The position numbers were made by a program, and so were the translations under genes. A stretch of 64,000 bases of DNA from Chamaelirium japonicum (lineage: Eukaryota > Streptophyta > Magnoliopsida > Liliales > Melanthiaceae): the NCBI GenBank assembly GCA_947650365.1, contig CANTAL010000021.1, forward strand, positions 1,674,001-1,738,000, written 5' to 3'. Below the pieces are notes generated by a model. It saw nothing but the letters and a program-made list of their open reading frames with translations. It did no database searches and was not told the origin of the DNA. Shown here one piece after another: positions 34,281 through 47,000 of the stretch (the stretch's first letter is position 1; the number at the start of each line of letters is the position of its first letter).

Positions 34281-34287
34281 GCCAATG
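34281..34287. repeat. Left target-site duplication of the transposon
   Basis: GCCAATG, repeated at 35164-35170. It lies in the tail module (GTGGCCAATGGACTGG), whose uninterrupted form is present everywhere else. Confidence 0.85.
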
Positions 34288-34321
34288 TTGGTGTAAATTT
34301 TGGCCGGAAGCCTCACAAATA

Positions 34322-34472
34322 GCGGGACCCACCAGTCCTGCCTGTGGGATCCACAAAGACGACAGTGGGACCCACTATCACTGCCTGTGGGATCTACAAA
34401 GATGACAGCGAGACCCACCAGCCCTGCTTGTGGGGTCCACAAAGACGACAGCGGGACCCACCAGACCCGAAG
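34322..34472 (+). repeat. 43-bp subrepeats, left arm (3.5 copies)
   Basis: Units start at 34322, 34365, 34408 and 34451 (partial). Each reads GNGRGACCCACYAN, then CTGCYTGTGGG and CCACAAAGACGACA with variants. Confidence 0.85.
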
Positions 34473-34908
34473 ACTCCACACAACCAGTCAATCTAGTCGA
34501 GTTGAAGGGCTGATCGAACTTTAGTCTAGATTGTCGATTCGGATATTGCTTTTTAGTGCCTTTGAATTTAAACTTTAAATAAGAAGAAAGAAGAGATTGA
34601 CACAAGATATGATATTAGAGTTCAGCCAAAACCTATATCTCCGTGCTATAAGGTGCAACCTAAATTCACTGACACTTTTCTCAAAGTGACCTTGACAGGC
34701 CGAGTGTCACTGATCTCTTTGAAAAGAAGATCAAAGGGTTAGGATGTGAGAGCTTTAGGTTTTTTGAAAGTCTAATTCAGAAATCAGAGATCCGATTTTT
34801 TCTAGTACACTTGTTGGGTCTGCTATTTATAGATTTTTCTTGAAAGGAAACCAGAGTAAAGGGCAGTTTTTGCAGCTGTCACCTGAGTCCTGACGGGGTT
34901 GATGGGTC

Positions 34909-35123
34909 TCGCTATCATCTCGGTAGACCCCACAGGCAGGACTGGTGGGTCGCACCATCGCCTCGGTGGACCGCACAGGCAGGGCAGGTGGGTCCTGCCG
35001 TTACCTCGATGGACCCCATAGGCAGGGCTGGTGGGTCTCACTATTATCTTTGTAGATCCTACAGGCAGGGCTAGTGGGTCCCGTTATCGTCTTTGTGGAC
35101 CCCACAGGCAGGGCTGGTGGGTC
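34909..35123 (-). repeat. 43-bp subrepeats, right arm (5 copies)
   Basis: Five 43-bp units at 34909, 34952, 34995, 35038 and 35081, each ending GGTGGGTC or AGTGGGTC, in the opposite orientation to the left arm. The outermost unit is closest to the left-arm consensus; the inner ones are more diverged. Confidence 0.85.
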
Positions 35124-35163
35124 CCACTATTTGTGAGGCTTTTAGCCAAAATTTGCACCCACA

Positions 35164-35170
35164 GCCAATG
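35164..35170. repeat. Right target-site duplication of the transposon
   Basis: GCCAATG, followed by GATTGGAGCAAGACTTC, the natural continuation of the interrupted tail module. Confidence 0.85.
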
Positions 35171-38099
35171 GATTGGAGCAAGACTTCTTCTCTTATCTCT
35201 CTTTGTTTATCTCTTCATTCTCTTCTATCTTCTGTCTTCATTTCTCTCTTTGTTTTCTTGTGACTGGTCGGTTGGGCTTGACATGTTCGTATTGATAACG
35301 TGTTGTAAGATGGGAGAAAATAAGAGTCATCAAACGTGCCCTACCCTAAAGGGGTAGTATATTATTTATAGGGTAAGCTTACTTAGGGCCTAAGCAATCT
35401 ATGGAAAACCCTAATCCAAGGGTGAAGAGAGAAAAGAATGGAGAGATTTAATTATATTATTAAGAAGTAGAGTTTTGGAATTTAGATTCCTTCTTACTTT
35501 ACACTTATACCCGTGGCTAATGGATTGGAGAAGGACTTCTTTTCTCTTCTATCTTTGTTTATCTTTTCGTTCTCTTCTCTCTTATTTTCTCTTCTCTGTA
35601 TTTGTTTCTCTCTTCGTTTTCATACGACTGGTCGGCTGAGCTCCATATGTTCACGCTGATAACATGTTATGAGATAGGAGAAAGGGAAAGTCGTCAAATG
35701 TGTCCCACCCTAAAGGGGTCATATATTATTTATAGGGTAAGCTTACTTAGGGCATAAGCAATCTATAAGAAACCCTAATCTATAGGAGAAGAGAGAAGAG
35801 AATGGGGAGATTTAATTAAATTATTAAAAATTGGAGTTTTGGAATTTAGATTCCTTCTTACTTCACACCTATACCCATGGCGAATGGACTAGAGCATGAC
35901 TTCTTCTCTCTTCTCTTTTTGTTTATCTCTCTGTTCTCTTCTCTCTTCTTACAACATGTTATCAGCACGAACATGTCAAACCCAGCCGACCAGTCATAAG
36001 AAAACAGAGAGAGAAACGAAGACTAAAGAGAGAAAAGAAAAGAGAAGAGAACGAAGTAAGAACAGAGAGATAAATGAAGAGAGAAGAAGCCCTGCTCTAG
36101 TCCATTGGCCACAGGTATAGGTGTGAAGTAAGAAGGAATCTAAATTCTAAAACTCTACTTCTTAATATTTATACGACCCCTTTTTGGTAGGGCACGTTTA
36201 ATGACTCTATTTCTTTTATCTTACAATACGTTATCAGCACGAACATGTCAAGCCCACCAGGCCAGTCGCAAGAAAACGAAGACAGAAACATGAATTCTCT
36301 ACTTCTCTCTTCTCTCTTTATTTATCTTTTCGTTCTCTTCTTTCTTCTTCTCTCACTTCTGTGGAGTTTTAGAATTTAGATTCTTTCTTACTTCATACCT
36401 ATACCCTTGGCCAATGGACTGGAGCATGACTTCTTCTCTCTTTTATTTTCGTTTATCTCTCTGTTCTCTTCTTTCTTCTTTTCTCTCTTCTGTCTTCATA
36501 CTAATAACGTGTTTTGAGATGGGAGAAAGAGAGAGCCGTCAAACATGCCGCACCCTAAAGGGGTCGTATAAATATTGAGAAGTGGAGTTTTGGAATTTAG
36601 ATTACTTCTTACTCCACAGCTATACCCGTGGCCAATGCACTGGAGCAGAACTTCTTTTCTCTTCTCTCTTCGTTTATCTCTTTATTCTCTTTTCACTTCT
36701 TCTCTTTCTTCTGTCTTTATTTTTCTCTCTATTTTCTTATGACTGGTCAGCTGGGCTCGACATATTCATACTGATAATGTGTTGTGAGAAGAGAGAATAA
36801 GAGAGAAGAGAATGGAGAGATAAATGAAGAGATAAGAGAGAAGAAATCCTACTCCATGTTGTTTAACTAATATATTTTCATGAAGAAAACGAAGAGGGAA
36901 ATAAATACAGAAGAGAGAGAAGAAGTAAGAAGAGAACGGAGAGATAAAAAAAAAGAGAGAAGAGCAAAGAAGTCCTGCTCCAGTCCATTCGCTACAAATA
37001 TAGGTGTGAAGTAAGAAGAAATCTAAATTACTAATCTACACTTCTAAAAATTTCTACGACCCCTTTAGGGTGGGGCACGTTTGACAGCTCTCTCTTTCTC
37101 CCATCTCACAACACTTACCCTATAAATAATATAAGACCCCTTTAGGGTAGGGCACGTTAAACTACTCCCTTTCTCCCATCTCACAAAACGTTATCAGCAC
37201 GAATATATCGAGCCCAGCCGACCAGTAATAAGAAAACAGAGAGAGAAATGAAGACAAAAGAGAGAGAAGAAAAGAGAGAGAATAGAGAGATAAATGAAAA
37301 GAGAAGAGAGAAGAAGTCTTGCTCTAGTCCATTGGCCATGGGTATAGGTGTGAAGTAAGAAAGAATCTATATTCCAAAACTCCACTTCTGTCTTCGTTTC
37401 TCTCTCCATTTTCTTGCGATTGGTCAGCTGTGCTCGATATGTTCTTATTGATAATATGTTGGGAAATGGGAGAAAGAGAGAGACGTCAAATATGCCCCAC
37501 CCTAAAGGGGTTATATAAATATTAAGAAGTGGAGTTTTAGAATTTAGATTCTTTCTTACTTTACTCCTACACCCATAGCTAATGGACCGAAGTAGGACTT
37601 CTTCTCTCTTCTCTCTTCGTTTATCTTTCCGTTCTCTTCTCTCTTCATTTATTTCTCCATTCTCTTCGCTCTTCTTCTGTCTTCTCTCTTCGTTTATCTC
37701 TTTGTTCTCTTCTCTTTTATTTTCTCTCTTCTATGTTTGTTTCTCTCTCCGTTTTCTTGTGACTGGTCGGTTGGGCTCGATATGTTTATGCTGATAACAT
37801 ATTTTGAGATAGAAGAAAGAGAGAGCCATCAAACATGCCCCACCCTAAAAAATATCGTATATTATTTATAGGGTAAACTAACTTAGGGCCTAAGTAATCT
37901 ATGGGAAAGAGAAACGAAGATAGAAGAGAAAAGAAAATAGAAGAAAACAGAGAGAGAAACGTAGATAGAAGAGAAAGAAGAAGAAAGAAGAGAACGGAGA
38001 GATAAATGAAGAGAGAAGAAGTCCTGCTCCAATCATTTCTCCTTGGGTATAGGTGTGAAGTAAGAAGGAATATAAATTCCAAAACTCCACTTCTCAATA

Positions 38100-38300
38100 G
38101 TATCATCTTAACATTATTATGATTATCATTGTAATGTTACTATAATCATTTATTTAATTTTTAAATAATTTAATAATTTAAATTGTTATTTAATTAAGTT
38201 TTTAGTAAAATAATTAATTAATTAAATTATTTAATTATCTAGTTATTTATTTATTTTTTTAATATTAATAATAAAAAGTAAGCTAATTAAATAAATATTG
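38100..38300 (+). repeat. Shortened A+T island in unit X
   Basis: Island border AACATTATTATGATTATC then about 150 bp of A/T sequence, joined into a purine body at AATATTGAGAAAGAAG. Same edges at 49290-49490. Confidence 0.65.
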
Positions 38301-38514
38301 AGAAAGAAGAGAGAAGAAGTCGTGCTCCAGTCCATTCGTCACGGGTATAGGTGTGAAGTAAGAAGAAATCTAAATTCCGAAACTCCACGGAAGAGAAAGA
38401 ATAAGAGAGAATAGAACAGAGAGAGAAATGAAGAGAGAAGAAGTCCTGGTCCAGTCTATAGCCACGGGTATATGTGTGAAGTAAGAAGGAATCTAAATTC
38501 CAAAAACTCCACTT

Positions 38515-38690
38515 CGTAATAGTTCATTTTATTTAAATAATTCAATATCTATTTATACTATAATAAATATATTTAATTAATTATTTTACTAAAAAATTAA
38601 TTATTAAATTATTTAATAATTAAATAATTAATTAATTTAATTAAAAAATTTATAGTAATATTACTATGATAATCATAATAACGTTGAGAT
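38515..38690 (-). repeat. Shortened A+T island, opposite orientation, in unit X
   Basis: Starts after CCACTTCGTAATAG and ends at the reverse border ATGATAATCATAATAACG. With 38100-38300 it flanks a 210-bp plus unit symmetrically. Same arrangement at 49700-49880. Confidence 0.65.
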
Positions 38691-38750
38691 AATACTATTG
38701 GGAAGTGGTGTTTTGAAATTTAGATTCCTTCTTACTTCACCCTATACTCG

Positions 38751-40310
38751 TGGCCAATAGACTGGAGCAGGACTTCTTCTTTCTTGTCACTTTGTTTATT
38801 TCTCCTTCTCTTCTCTTTTATTTTCTCTCTTTTGTCTTCATTTCTCTCTCCGTTTTTTTGTAACTGGTCGGTTGGCCTTGGCATGTTCGTGCTGATAACG
38901 TGTTGTGCGAAGGGAGAAAGTAAGAGCCGTCAAATGTGCCCCACCCTAAAAGGGTCGTATATTATTTATAGGATTAGCTTATTTAGGGCCTAAGTAATCT
39001 ATAGGAAACCCAATTCCATGGGTGAATAGAGAAGAGAATGGAGAGATTTAATTATATTATTGAGAAGTGAAGTTTTGGAATTTAGATTCTTTCTTACTTC
39101 ATACCTATATCCGTGGCCAATGGACTGGAGCAGGACTTCTCTTTTCTAACTTCGTTTATTTCTCTATTCTCTTCCCTATTCTTTTCTCTTCTCTATCTTT
39201 ATCTCTCTCTCTGTTTTCTTGCGACTGGTCGGCTGGGCTTGATATATTCGTACTGATAACATATTGTGGGATGGAAGAAAGAGAGAGCCGTCAAATATGC
39301 CCCACCCTAAAAGGATCGTATTATTTATAGGTTAAGCTTACTTAGGGCCTAAGCAATCTATGGGAAACCTTAATCCATAGGAAAAGAGAGAAAAGAACGG
39401 GGAGATTTAATTATATTATTGAGAAGTAGGTTTTTGGAATTTAGATTCCTTCTTACTTCACACCTATACCCCTGGCGAATGGACTGGGGCAGGACTTTTT
39501 CTCTCTTCTTTCTACGTTTATCTCTCTGTTATCTTCTCTCTTCTCATAATATATTATTAGTATGAACATGTCCAGCCCAGCCGACCAGTCGCAAGAAAAC
39601 GGAGAGAGAAATAAAGACAAAAGAGGGAGAAGAAGTGAGAAAAGAACGGAGAGATAAATAAAGAGAGAAGAGAGAAGAAGCCCTGCTCTAGTGCATTGGC
39701 CATGGGTGTAGGTGTAAACTAAGATGGAATCTAAATTTCAAAATTCCACTTCTCAATATTTATATGACCCCTTTATGGTGGGGCACGTTTGATATCTCTC
39801 TCTTTCTCCCATCTTATAACACCTTATCGGCACGAACATATTGAGCCCAACCGACCAGTCGCAGGAAAATGGAGAGAGAAAGGAAGACAGAAGTGGAGTT
39901 TTGGATTTTAGATTCCTTCTTACTTCACACATATACTCGTGGTCAATGGACTAGAGCAGGACTTCTTCTCTCTTCACTCCTTATTTCTCTCTCTGTTCTT
40001 TTCTCTCTTCTTCTCTCTCTTCTGTGGAGTTTTGGAATTTAGATTCCCTTTTACTGCACTCTTATACCCTTGGCTAATGGACTAGAGTAGGACTTTTTCT
40101 ATCTTCTATCTTTGTTTAACTCTCTGTTATCTTCTCTCTTCTTCTCTTTCTTCTGTCTTTGTTTCTCTCTCCATTTTCTTGTGACTGGTCGACTGGGCTC
40201 GACAAGTTCGTGCTGATAACGTGATGTGAGATGGAAGAAAAAGAGAGCTATCAAACATGCCCTACCCTAAAAGGGTCGTATAAATATTTAGAAGTAGAGT
40301 TTTGGAATTT
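38751..40310. repeat. Higher-order unit Y', partial (matches 42690-44050)
   Basis: Corresponds to the last third of Y1 and Y2: minus units with promoters at 38945-39015 and 39310-39380, the inverted joint near 39545, plus unit with a leader reading CCCCTTTATGG (39770), and a minus run with the TATACCCTTGG tail (40063). A perfect reverse primer box lies at 38887-38900. Confidence 0.75.
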
Positions 40311-43300
40311 AGATTCCTTCTTACTTCACAGCTATACATGTAGCCAATGGCCCTGAGTAGGGCTTCTTCTCTCTTTGTTTATCTCTTTGTTCTCTTTCTT
40401 CTTCTTCTCTCTCTTTTGTCTTTAGTTTTCTCTCTGTTTTTTTATGACTGGTCTGCTAGGCTCGACACGTTCATGCTGATAACGTGTTGTAAGAAGAGTG
40501 AAGAGAGAAGAGAACAGAGAGACAAACAAATTATTTAACGGCTGGGCTTGATATGTTCGTGCTGATAACGTGTTGTAAGATAGGAGAAAGTAAGAGCCGT
40601 TAAATTTGCCCCACCCATTATATTATTTATAGGGTAAGCTTACTTAGGGCCTAAGCAATCTATAAAAAACCCTATTCTAAGGGAGAGATCCGACGGTGGA
40701 TAATGAACTAGAGTAGGACTTCTTCTCTCATCATTTATCTCTCTGTTCTCTTCTTTCTTCTTCTCAATCTTCTGTAGAGTTTTGGAATTTAAATTCCGTC
40801 TTACTTCATACGTATAGCCATGGCCAATGGACTGGATAAGGACTTCTTTTCTCTTTTTCCTTTATTTATCTTTCCGTTCTCTTCTCTCTTCTTATCTCTC
40901 TTCTGTCTTTTTTTCTCTTTCTCTTTTATATTCGTTTCTCTCTTCTTTTTCTTATGACTGGTCGGCTGGGCTCGACATGTTCATGCTGATAACGTGTTGT
41001 GAGAAGAGAGAAGAAGAGAAAAGAGAACAGAGAGATAAACGAAGAGAGAAAAGAGAAGAAGTCCTGCTCCAATCCATTCCCCATGGGTATAGGTATGAAG
41101 TAAGAAGGAATCTAAATTCCAAAACTTCACTTCTCAATAATAATACTATAATCTCTTCGTTCTCTTCTCCCTTATCCTATAGATTAGGGTTTTCCATAGA
41201 TTGCTTAGGCCCTAAGTAAGCTTACACCATAAATAATATACGACCCTTTTGGATAGGGCATATTTGACGGCTCTCATTTTCTCCGATCGTACAACACGTT
41301 ATCAGATTCTTTCTTATATCTCACCTATACCCGTGGCCAATGGAATAGAGCAGGATTTCTTCTCTCTTCTCTCTTCTTTTATCTTTTTGGTCTCTTCTTT
41401 CTTCTTCTATCTCTTCTGTCTTTATTTATCTCTCCGTTTTCTTGTGACTGGTCGGTTGGGCTCGAGATATTCGTGCTGATAACGTGTTGTAAGATGGGAG
41501 AAAGAGAGTGCCGTCAAACATGCCCAACCTTAAAGGGGTCGTATAAAGTGAAGTTTTGGATTTCAGATTCCTTCTTACCTCACACCTATACCTGTGGCCA
41601 ATGCACTGAAGCTGGTCTTCTTCTCTCTTCTCTCTTCATTTATCTCTCTGTTCTTTTTTCTCTTGTTTTCCTTTTTCTGTGTTCGTTTCTCTTCATTTTT
41701 TTATGACTGGTCGGTTGGGATCGACATGTTTATGCTGAAAACGTGTTGTGAAAAGAGAGAAGAAGAAAGAAGAGAACGGAAAGATATACGAAAAGAGAAG
41801 AAGTATTGCATATGTCCATTTACCATGGGTATAGGTATGAAGTAAGAAGGAACCAAAATTCCAAAACTCTATTTCTCAATAATATAATTAAATCTCTCCG
41901 TTATCTTCTTGATCTCTCATATGGATTAGGGTTTCCTATAGATTTCTTAAGCCCTAAGTAAGCTAACCTTATAAATAAATTACGACCCCCTTAGGGTGGG
42001 GAAAGTTTGACGGCTCTCTCTTTCTCCCATCTCACAACACATTATCAGCACGAACATATCGAGCCCAGCCGACTAGTCGGAACAAAATAGAGAGAGAAAC
42101 AAAGATAGAAGTGGAGTTTTAAATTTTAGATTCCTTCTAACTTTACACCTATACCCGTGGCCAATGGACTGGAGTAGGACTTCTTCTCTCTTCTCTCTTC
42201 ATTTATTTCTTTGTTCTCTTCCATCTTCTCCCATAGATTAGGGTTTCTCATAGATTGCTTAGACCCTAAGTAAGCTTACTCTATAAATAATATACGACCA
42301 CTTATGGTGGGGCATGTTTGACGGCTTTCTCTTTCTCCTATCTTAAAACACGTTATCAGTAGGAAAATATCGAGCCTATCCAACCAATCATATGAAAACG
42401 GAAAGAGAAACGAAGACAGAAGTAAAGTTTTGGAATTTAGATTCCTTCTTACTTCACACCAATACCCGTGGCCAATGTACTGGAGTAGGACTTCTTCTCT
42501 TTTCTCTCTTTATTTATCTCTCTATTCTCTTCTCTCTTCTTCTCTCTTTTCTGTGGAGTTTTGGAATTTAGATTCCTTCTTACTTCACACCTATACTTGT
42601 GGCCAATGGACTGGATCAGGACTTATTTTCTCTTCTCTTTTTGTTTATCTATCCGTTCTCTTCTCTTTTCTTCTCTCTCCGTTTTTTTATAATTGGTCGG
42701 TTGGGCTCGATATGTTCGTGCTGATAATGTATTATGAGATAGAAGAAAGTAAGCACCGTCAAACGTGCCCTACCCTAAAGGGGTCATATATTATTTATAT
42801 GGTAAGCTTACTTAGGGCCTAAGCAATCTATAGGAAACCCTAATCCACAGGAGAAGAGAGAATAGAATGGAGAGATTAAATTATATTATTGAGAAGTGGA
42901 GTTTTGGAATTTAGATTCCTTCTTACTTCACACCTATACCCGTGGCCAATGGACTGAAGCGGGTCTTCTTCTATCTTCTATCTTCGTTTATATCTCCGTT
43001 CTCTTCTCTCTTCTTCTCTTTTCTCTATCTTCGTTTCTTTCTCCGTTTTCTTATGACTGGTCAGCTGGACTCGATTTGTTCAAACTGATAACGTATTATG
43101 AGATAGGAAAAAAAGAGAGCCGTCAAACGTGCCCTACCCTAAACAGGTCGTATATTATTTATAGGGTAAGCTTACTTAGGGCCTAAGCAATCTATGAAAA
43201 CCCTAATCTATAAGAGAAGAGAGAAGAGAACGGGGAGATTTAATTATATTATTAAGAAGTAGAGTTTTTGAACTTAGATTTCTTCTTACTTCATTCCTAT

Positions 43301-44050
43301 ACCCGTGACGAATGGACTGGAGCAGGACTTCTTCTCTATTCTCTCTTCGTTTATATCTCCATTCTCTTCTTTCTTCTTTTCTCTTCTCACAACACATTAT
43401 CAGCACGAACATGTCGAGCCCAGCCGACCAGTCACAAGAAAACGGAGAGAGAAACAAAGATAGAAGAGAGAAGAAGAGAGAAGAGAATGGAGAGATAAAT
43501 AAAAGGAGAAGAACCCCTGCTCCAGTCTATTGGCTACGGGTATAGGTGTGAAGTAAGAAGGAATCTAAATTCTAAAACTCTACTTATTAATATTTATATG
43601 ACCCCTTTATGGTGGGGCAAGTTTGACGGGTCTCCCTTTGTCCTATCTCACAACACGTTATCAGCACGAACATGTCGAGCCCAGCTGACCAGTCGCAAGA
43701 AAACGGAGATAGAAACAAAGACAGAAGTGGAGTTTTTGATTTTAGATTTCTTCTACTTCACACCTATACCCGAGCCAATGGACTGGAGCAGGACTTCTTC
43801 TCTATTCTCTCTTTATTTATCTCTCTATTTTCTTTTCTTCTCTCTCTTCTATGGTGTTTTGGACTGGAACATGACTTCTCCCTTCTATCTTTGTTTATCT
43901 CTCTGTTCTCTTCTTTCATTTGTCTTTGTTTCTCTTTCCATTTTCTTATGACTGGTCAACTGGGATCGTTATGTTTGTGCTGATAACGTGTTGTGAGATG
44001 GGAGAGAGCGAGAGCCGTCAAATATGCCCCACCCTAAAGGGGTCGTATAA
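40311..44050. repeat. Higher-order unit Y1 (about 3.75 kb)
   Basis: Complete unit, directly followed by Y2. Ordered markers: ACAGCTATAC (40328), AAATTATTTAACGGCTGGG (40529), CACCCATTATATT (40613), an extended U3 in minus sense (GATCCGACGGTGG, 40688), GTTATCAGATTCTTTCTTA (41297), AAGTATTGCATATGTCC (41802), TTCCTTCTAACTT (42132), AAGCACCGTCAAACG (42752), plus leader CCCCTTTATGG (43600), and TTCTATGGTGTTTTGGACTGG (43848). No gene. Confidence 0.8.
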
Positions 44051-47000
44051 ATATTGAGTAGTGAAGTTTTGAAATTTTGATTCCTTCTTACTTCACAGCT
44101 ATACTCTCTTTGTTTTCTTGTGACTGGTCGACTAGGCTTGACATGTTCGTGCTGATAACGTGTTATGAGAAGAGAGAAGAAAGAAGAGAAGAGAGAGATA
44201 AATGAATTATTTAACGGCTGGGCTCGACATATTTATACTGATAACGTGTTGTAAGATGGGAGAAAGGGAGAGCTGTCAAATATGCCCTACCCTTTATATT
44301 AATTATAGGGTAAGCTTACTTAGGGCCAAAAAAATATATAGGAAACCCTATTCCAAGGGAGAGATCCAACGGTGGAGAATGAACTAGAGTAAGACTTCTT
44401 CTCTCTTTATTTATCTCATTGTTTTCTTCTTTTTTCTTTACAATCTTTTGTGGAGTTTTGGAATTTAGATTCCTTCTTTCTTCACACCTATACCCATGGC
44501 TAATAGACTGGAGCAGGACTTCTTCTCTCGTCTCTCTTTGTTTATCTCTCCGTTCTTTTCCCTCTTCTTCTCTCTCTTCTGTCTTCGTTTCTCTCTTACT
44601 CTTCATTTTCTCTTTGATTTTTTGTGACTGATTGGCTAGGCTCGATATATTCGTGCTGATAACGTATTGTGAGAAGAGAGAAGAAGAGAGAAGAGAACAG
44701 AGAGATAAATAAAGAGAGAAGAGAGAAGAAGACCTACTCCAATCCATTCGCCATGGGTATAGGTGTGAAGTAAGAAGGAATTTAAATTCCAAAACTCCAC
44801 ATCTTAATAATATAATTATAATCTCTCCATGCTCTTCTCTCTTTTTCCATGTATTAGGGTTTTCTATAGATTGCTTAGGCCCTAAGTAAGCTTAAACCAT
44901 AAATAATATACGACCCCTTTTGGATAGCGCACATTTGACGGCTCTCTCTTTCTCCCATCTTATAACACGTTATCAGATTCTTTCTTACTTCACACCTATA
45001 CCGTGGCCAATGGAATAGAGCTGGACTTCTTCTCTCTTCTCTCTTTGTTTATCTCTCTGGTCTCTTCTCTCTTTTTCTCTCTTCTGTCTTTGTTTATCTC
45101 TCTGTTTTCTTGTGACTGGTCGGTTGAGCTCGAAATATTCGTGCTGGTAACGTGTTGTGAGATGAGACAAAGAGAGAGCCGTCAAATGTGCCCTACCTTA
45201 AAGGGGTCATATAAATATGAAGAAGTGGAGTTTTGGATTTTTGATTCATTCTTACATTACACCTATACCCGTAGCCAATGTAGTGGCTATACCCGTGGCC
45301 AATGCACTGGAACAAGTCTTCTTCTCTCTTCTCTCTTCATTTATCTCTCCGTTCTCTCCATTCTTTTCTCTTTTCTTCTCTCTCTTCTGTCTTCGTTTAT
45401 CTCTTCGTTTTTTTACGACTGGTCGGTTAGGGTCGATATGTTCATGCTGATAACGTGTTGTGAGAAAAGAGAATAAGTGAGAAGAAAACAAAGAGATAAA
45501 CGAAGAGATCAGAAAGAAGAAGTAATGCTTATGTCCATTTACCACGGGTATAGGTATGAAGTAAGAAGGAGCCTAAATTCCAAAATTTCATTTCTAAATA
45601 ATATAATTAAATCATTTCGTTCTCTTCTTTATCTCTCATATTGATTAGGGTTTCCTACCGATTGCTTAGGCCCTAAGTAATCTTACCTTATAAATAATAT
45701 ACGACCCCCTTAGGATGGGGAACATTTGACGGCTCTCTCTTTCTCCCATCTTACAAGACATTATCAGCACGAATATGTCAAGCCCAGCCGACCAGTCACA
45801 AAAAAACGGAGAGAAAATAAAGATATAAGTGGAGTTTTGGAATTTAGATTCCTTCTAACTTTATACCTATACCCGTGGCCAATGGACTAGAGCAGGACTT
45901 CTTCTCTCTTCTATTTTCTTTAATTTCTCCGTTCTCTTCTATCTTCTCCCATGGATTTGGGTTTTTCATAGATTGCTTAGGACCTAAGTAAGCTTACCCT
46001 ATAAATAATATATGACCCCTTTAGGGTAGGACATTTTTGACGCTTTCTCTTTCTCCCATCTTATAACACATTATCAGCACGAACATGTCGAGCCCATCCG
46101 ACCAGTCATAAGAAAATAGAGAGAGAAACGAAGACAGAAGTGGAGTTTTGAAATTTAGATTCCTTGTTACTTCACACCTATACCTGTGGCCAATGGACTG
46201 GAGTAGGACTTCTTCTCTTTTCTCTCTTTATTTATTTCTTTATTCTCTTCTCTCTTCTTCTCTCTCTTTTGTGGAGTTTTGGAATTAAGATTCCTTCTTA
46301 CTTCACACATATACTTGTGGCCAATGGACTAGAGCAGGACTTCTTCTCTCTTCTCTCTTTGTTTATCTCTTCGTTCTTTTCTCTTTTCTTCTCTCTCTTT
46401 TGTTTTCATTTCTCTTTCCGTTTTCTTGTAATTAGTCGGTTGGGCTCGATATATTCGTGCTGATAACGTATTATGAGATAGGAGAAAGTGAGCACCGTCA
46501 AATGTGCCCCACCCTAAAGGGGTCGTATATTATTTATAAGGTACGCTTGTTTAGGGCCTAAGCAATCTATGGGAAACCCTAATCCATAGGAGAAAAGAGA
46601 AGAGAATAGAAAGATTTAATTATATTATTGAGAAGTAAAGTTTTGGAATTTTGATTCCTTCTTATTTCACACCTATACCCGTGGTCAATGGACTCGAGCA
46701 GGACTTCTTCTCTCTTCTATCTTCGTTTATATCTCCGTTCTCTTCTCTCTTCTTCTCTCTCCTTTGTCTTCGTTTCTCTCTCTTTTTTCTTGTGACTGGT
46801 CGTCTGGGCTCGACATATTCGTGCTGATAACGTATTATGAGAAAAGAGAAAGGGAGAGATGTCAAATATGCCCCACCCTAAAGGGGTCATATATTATTTA
46901 TAGGGTAAGCTTACTTAGGGCCTAAGCAATCTATGGGAAATCCTAATCCATGGGAGAAGAGAGAAGAGAACGTGGAGATTTAATTATAATATTGAGAAAT

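Larger units (their letters stand above)
34288..35163. mobile_element. Non-autonomous inverted-repeat transposon, 876 bp
   Basis: Ends match as inverted repeats: TGTTGGTGTAAATTTTGG (left, counted from 34286) against the complement of the right end, TGTGGGTGCAAATTTTGG, then AAGCCTCACAAATAG on both sides. Inside the ends are 43-bp tandem subrepeats in opposite orientation, about 3.5 on the left and 5 on the right. The central 430 bp are unrelated to the repeat family and much richer in G+C; they hold CTATTTATAG near 34829 but no convincing reading frame. Flanking duplication is 7 bp, or 5 bp if the terminal TG/CA is counted in the element, so the superfamily (hAT-like, foldback or other) is unresolved. 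Confidence 0.85.
32490..36600. repeat. Higher-order unit Y0
   Basis: Aligns by joint order to Y1 (40310-44050) and Y2 (44050-47830). Shared markers: GAATTATTTAAYGGCTG (32720), the U3 after TCTTGAT (33590), the rare tail TTCCTTCTAACTT (33810), a leader with CCCCTTTTTGG in place of the usual palindrome (36178), and an ACAGCTATAC tail end (36615). Relative to Y1 it lacks about 0.5 kb near its start and carries the 876 bp transposon at 34288-35163. Confidence 0.75.
36600..38750. repeat. Higher-order unit X (partner 47830-49980)
   Basis: Shares with 47830-49980: a plus purine body broken by TGTTGTTTAACTAATATATT (36857; at 48090 TGTTATTTAAATAATATATT), a doubled leader (37110-37170 / 48330-48390), a minus run with a repeated pyrimidine body containing TTCTTCTGTCTTCTC (37672 / 48861), an inverted joint at CTATGGGAAAGAGAAACG (37898), and two shortened A+T islands. 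The offset is about 11.2 kb. Confidence 0.75.

Noticed and set aside
34288..35163. Protein-coding gene in the G+C-richer segment
   Set aside because: The open frames there follow the 43-bp subrepeats and reverse in the other arm; the centre has no frame with recognisable motifs.
34288..35163. Solo LTR (TG...CA ends, possible 5-bp duplication)
   Set aside because: The long inverted terminal arms with inverted subrepeats are not an LTR feature, although the ends alone would allow it.
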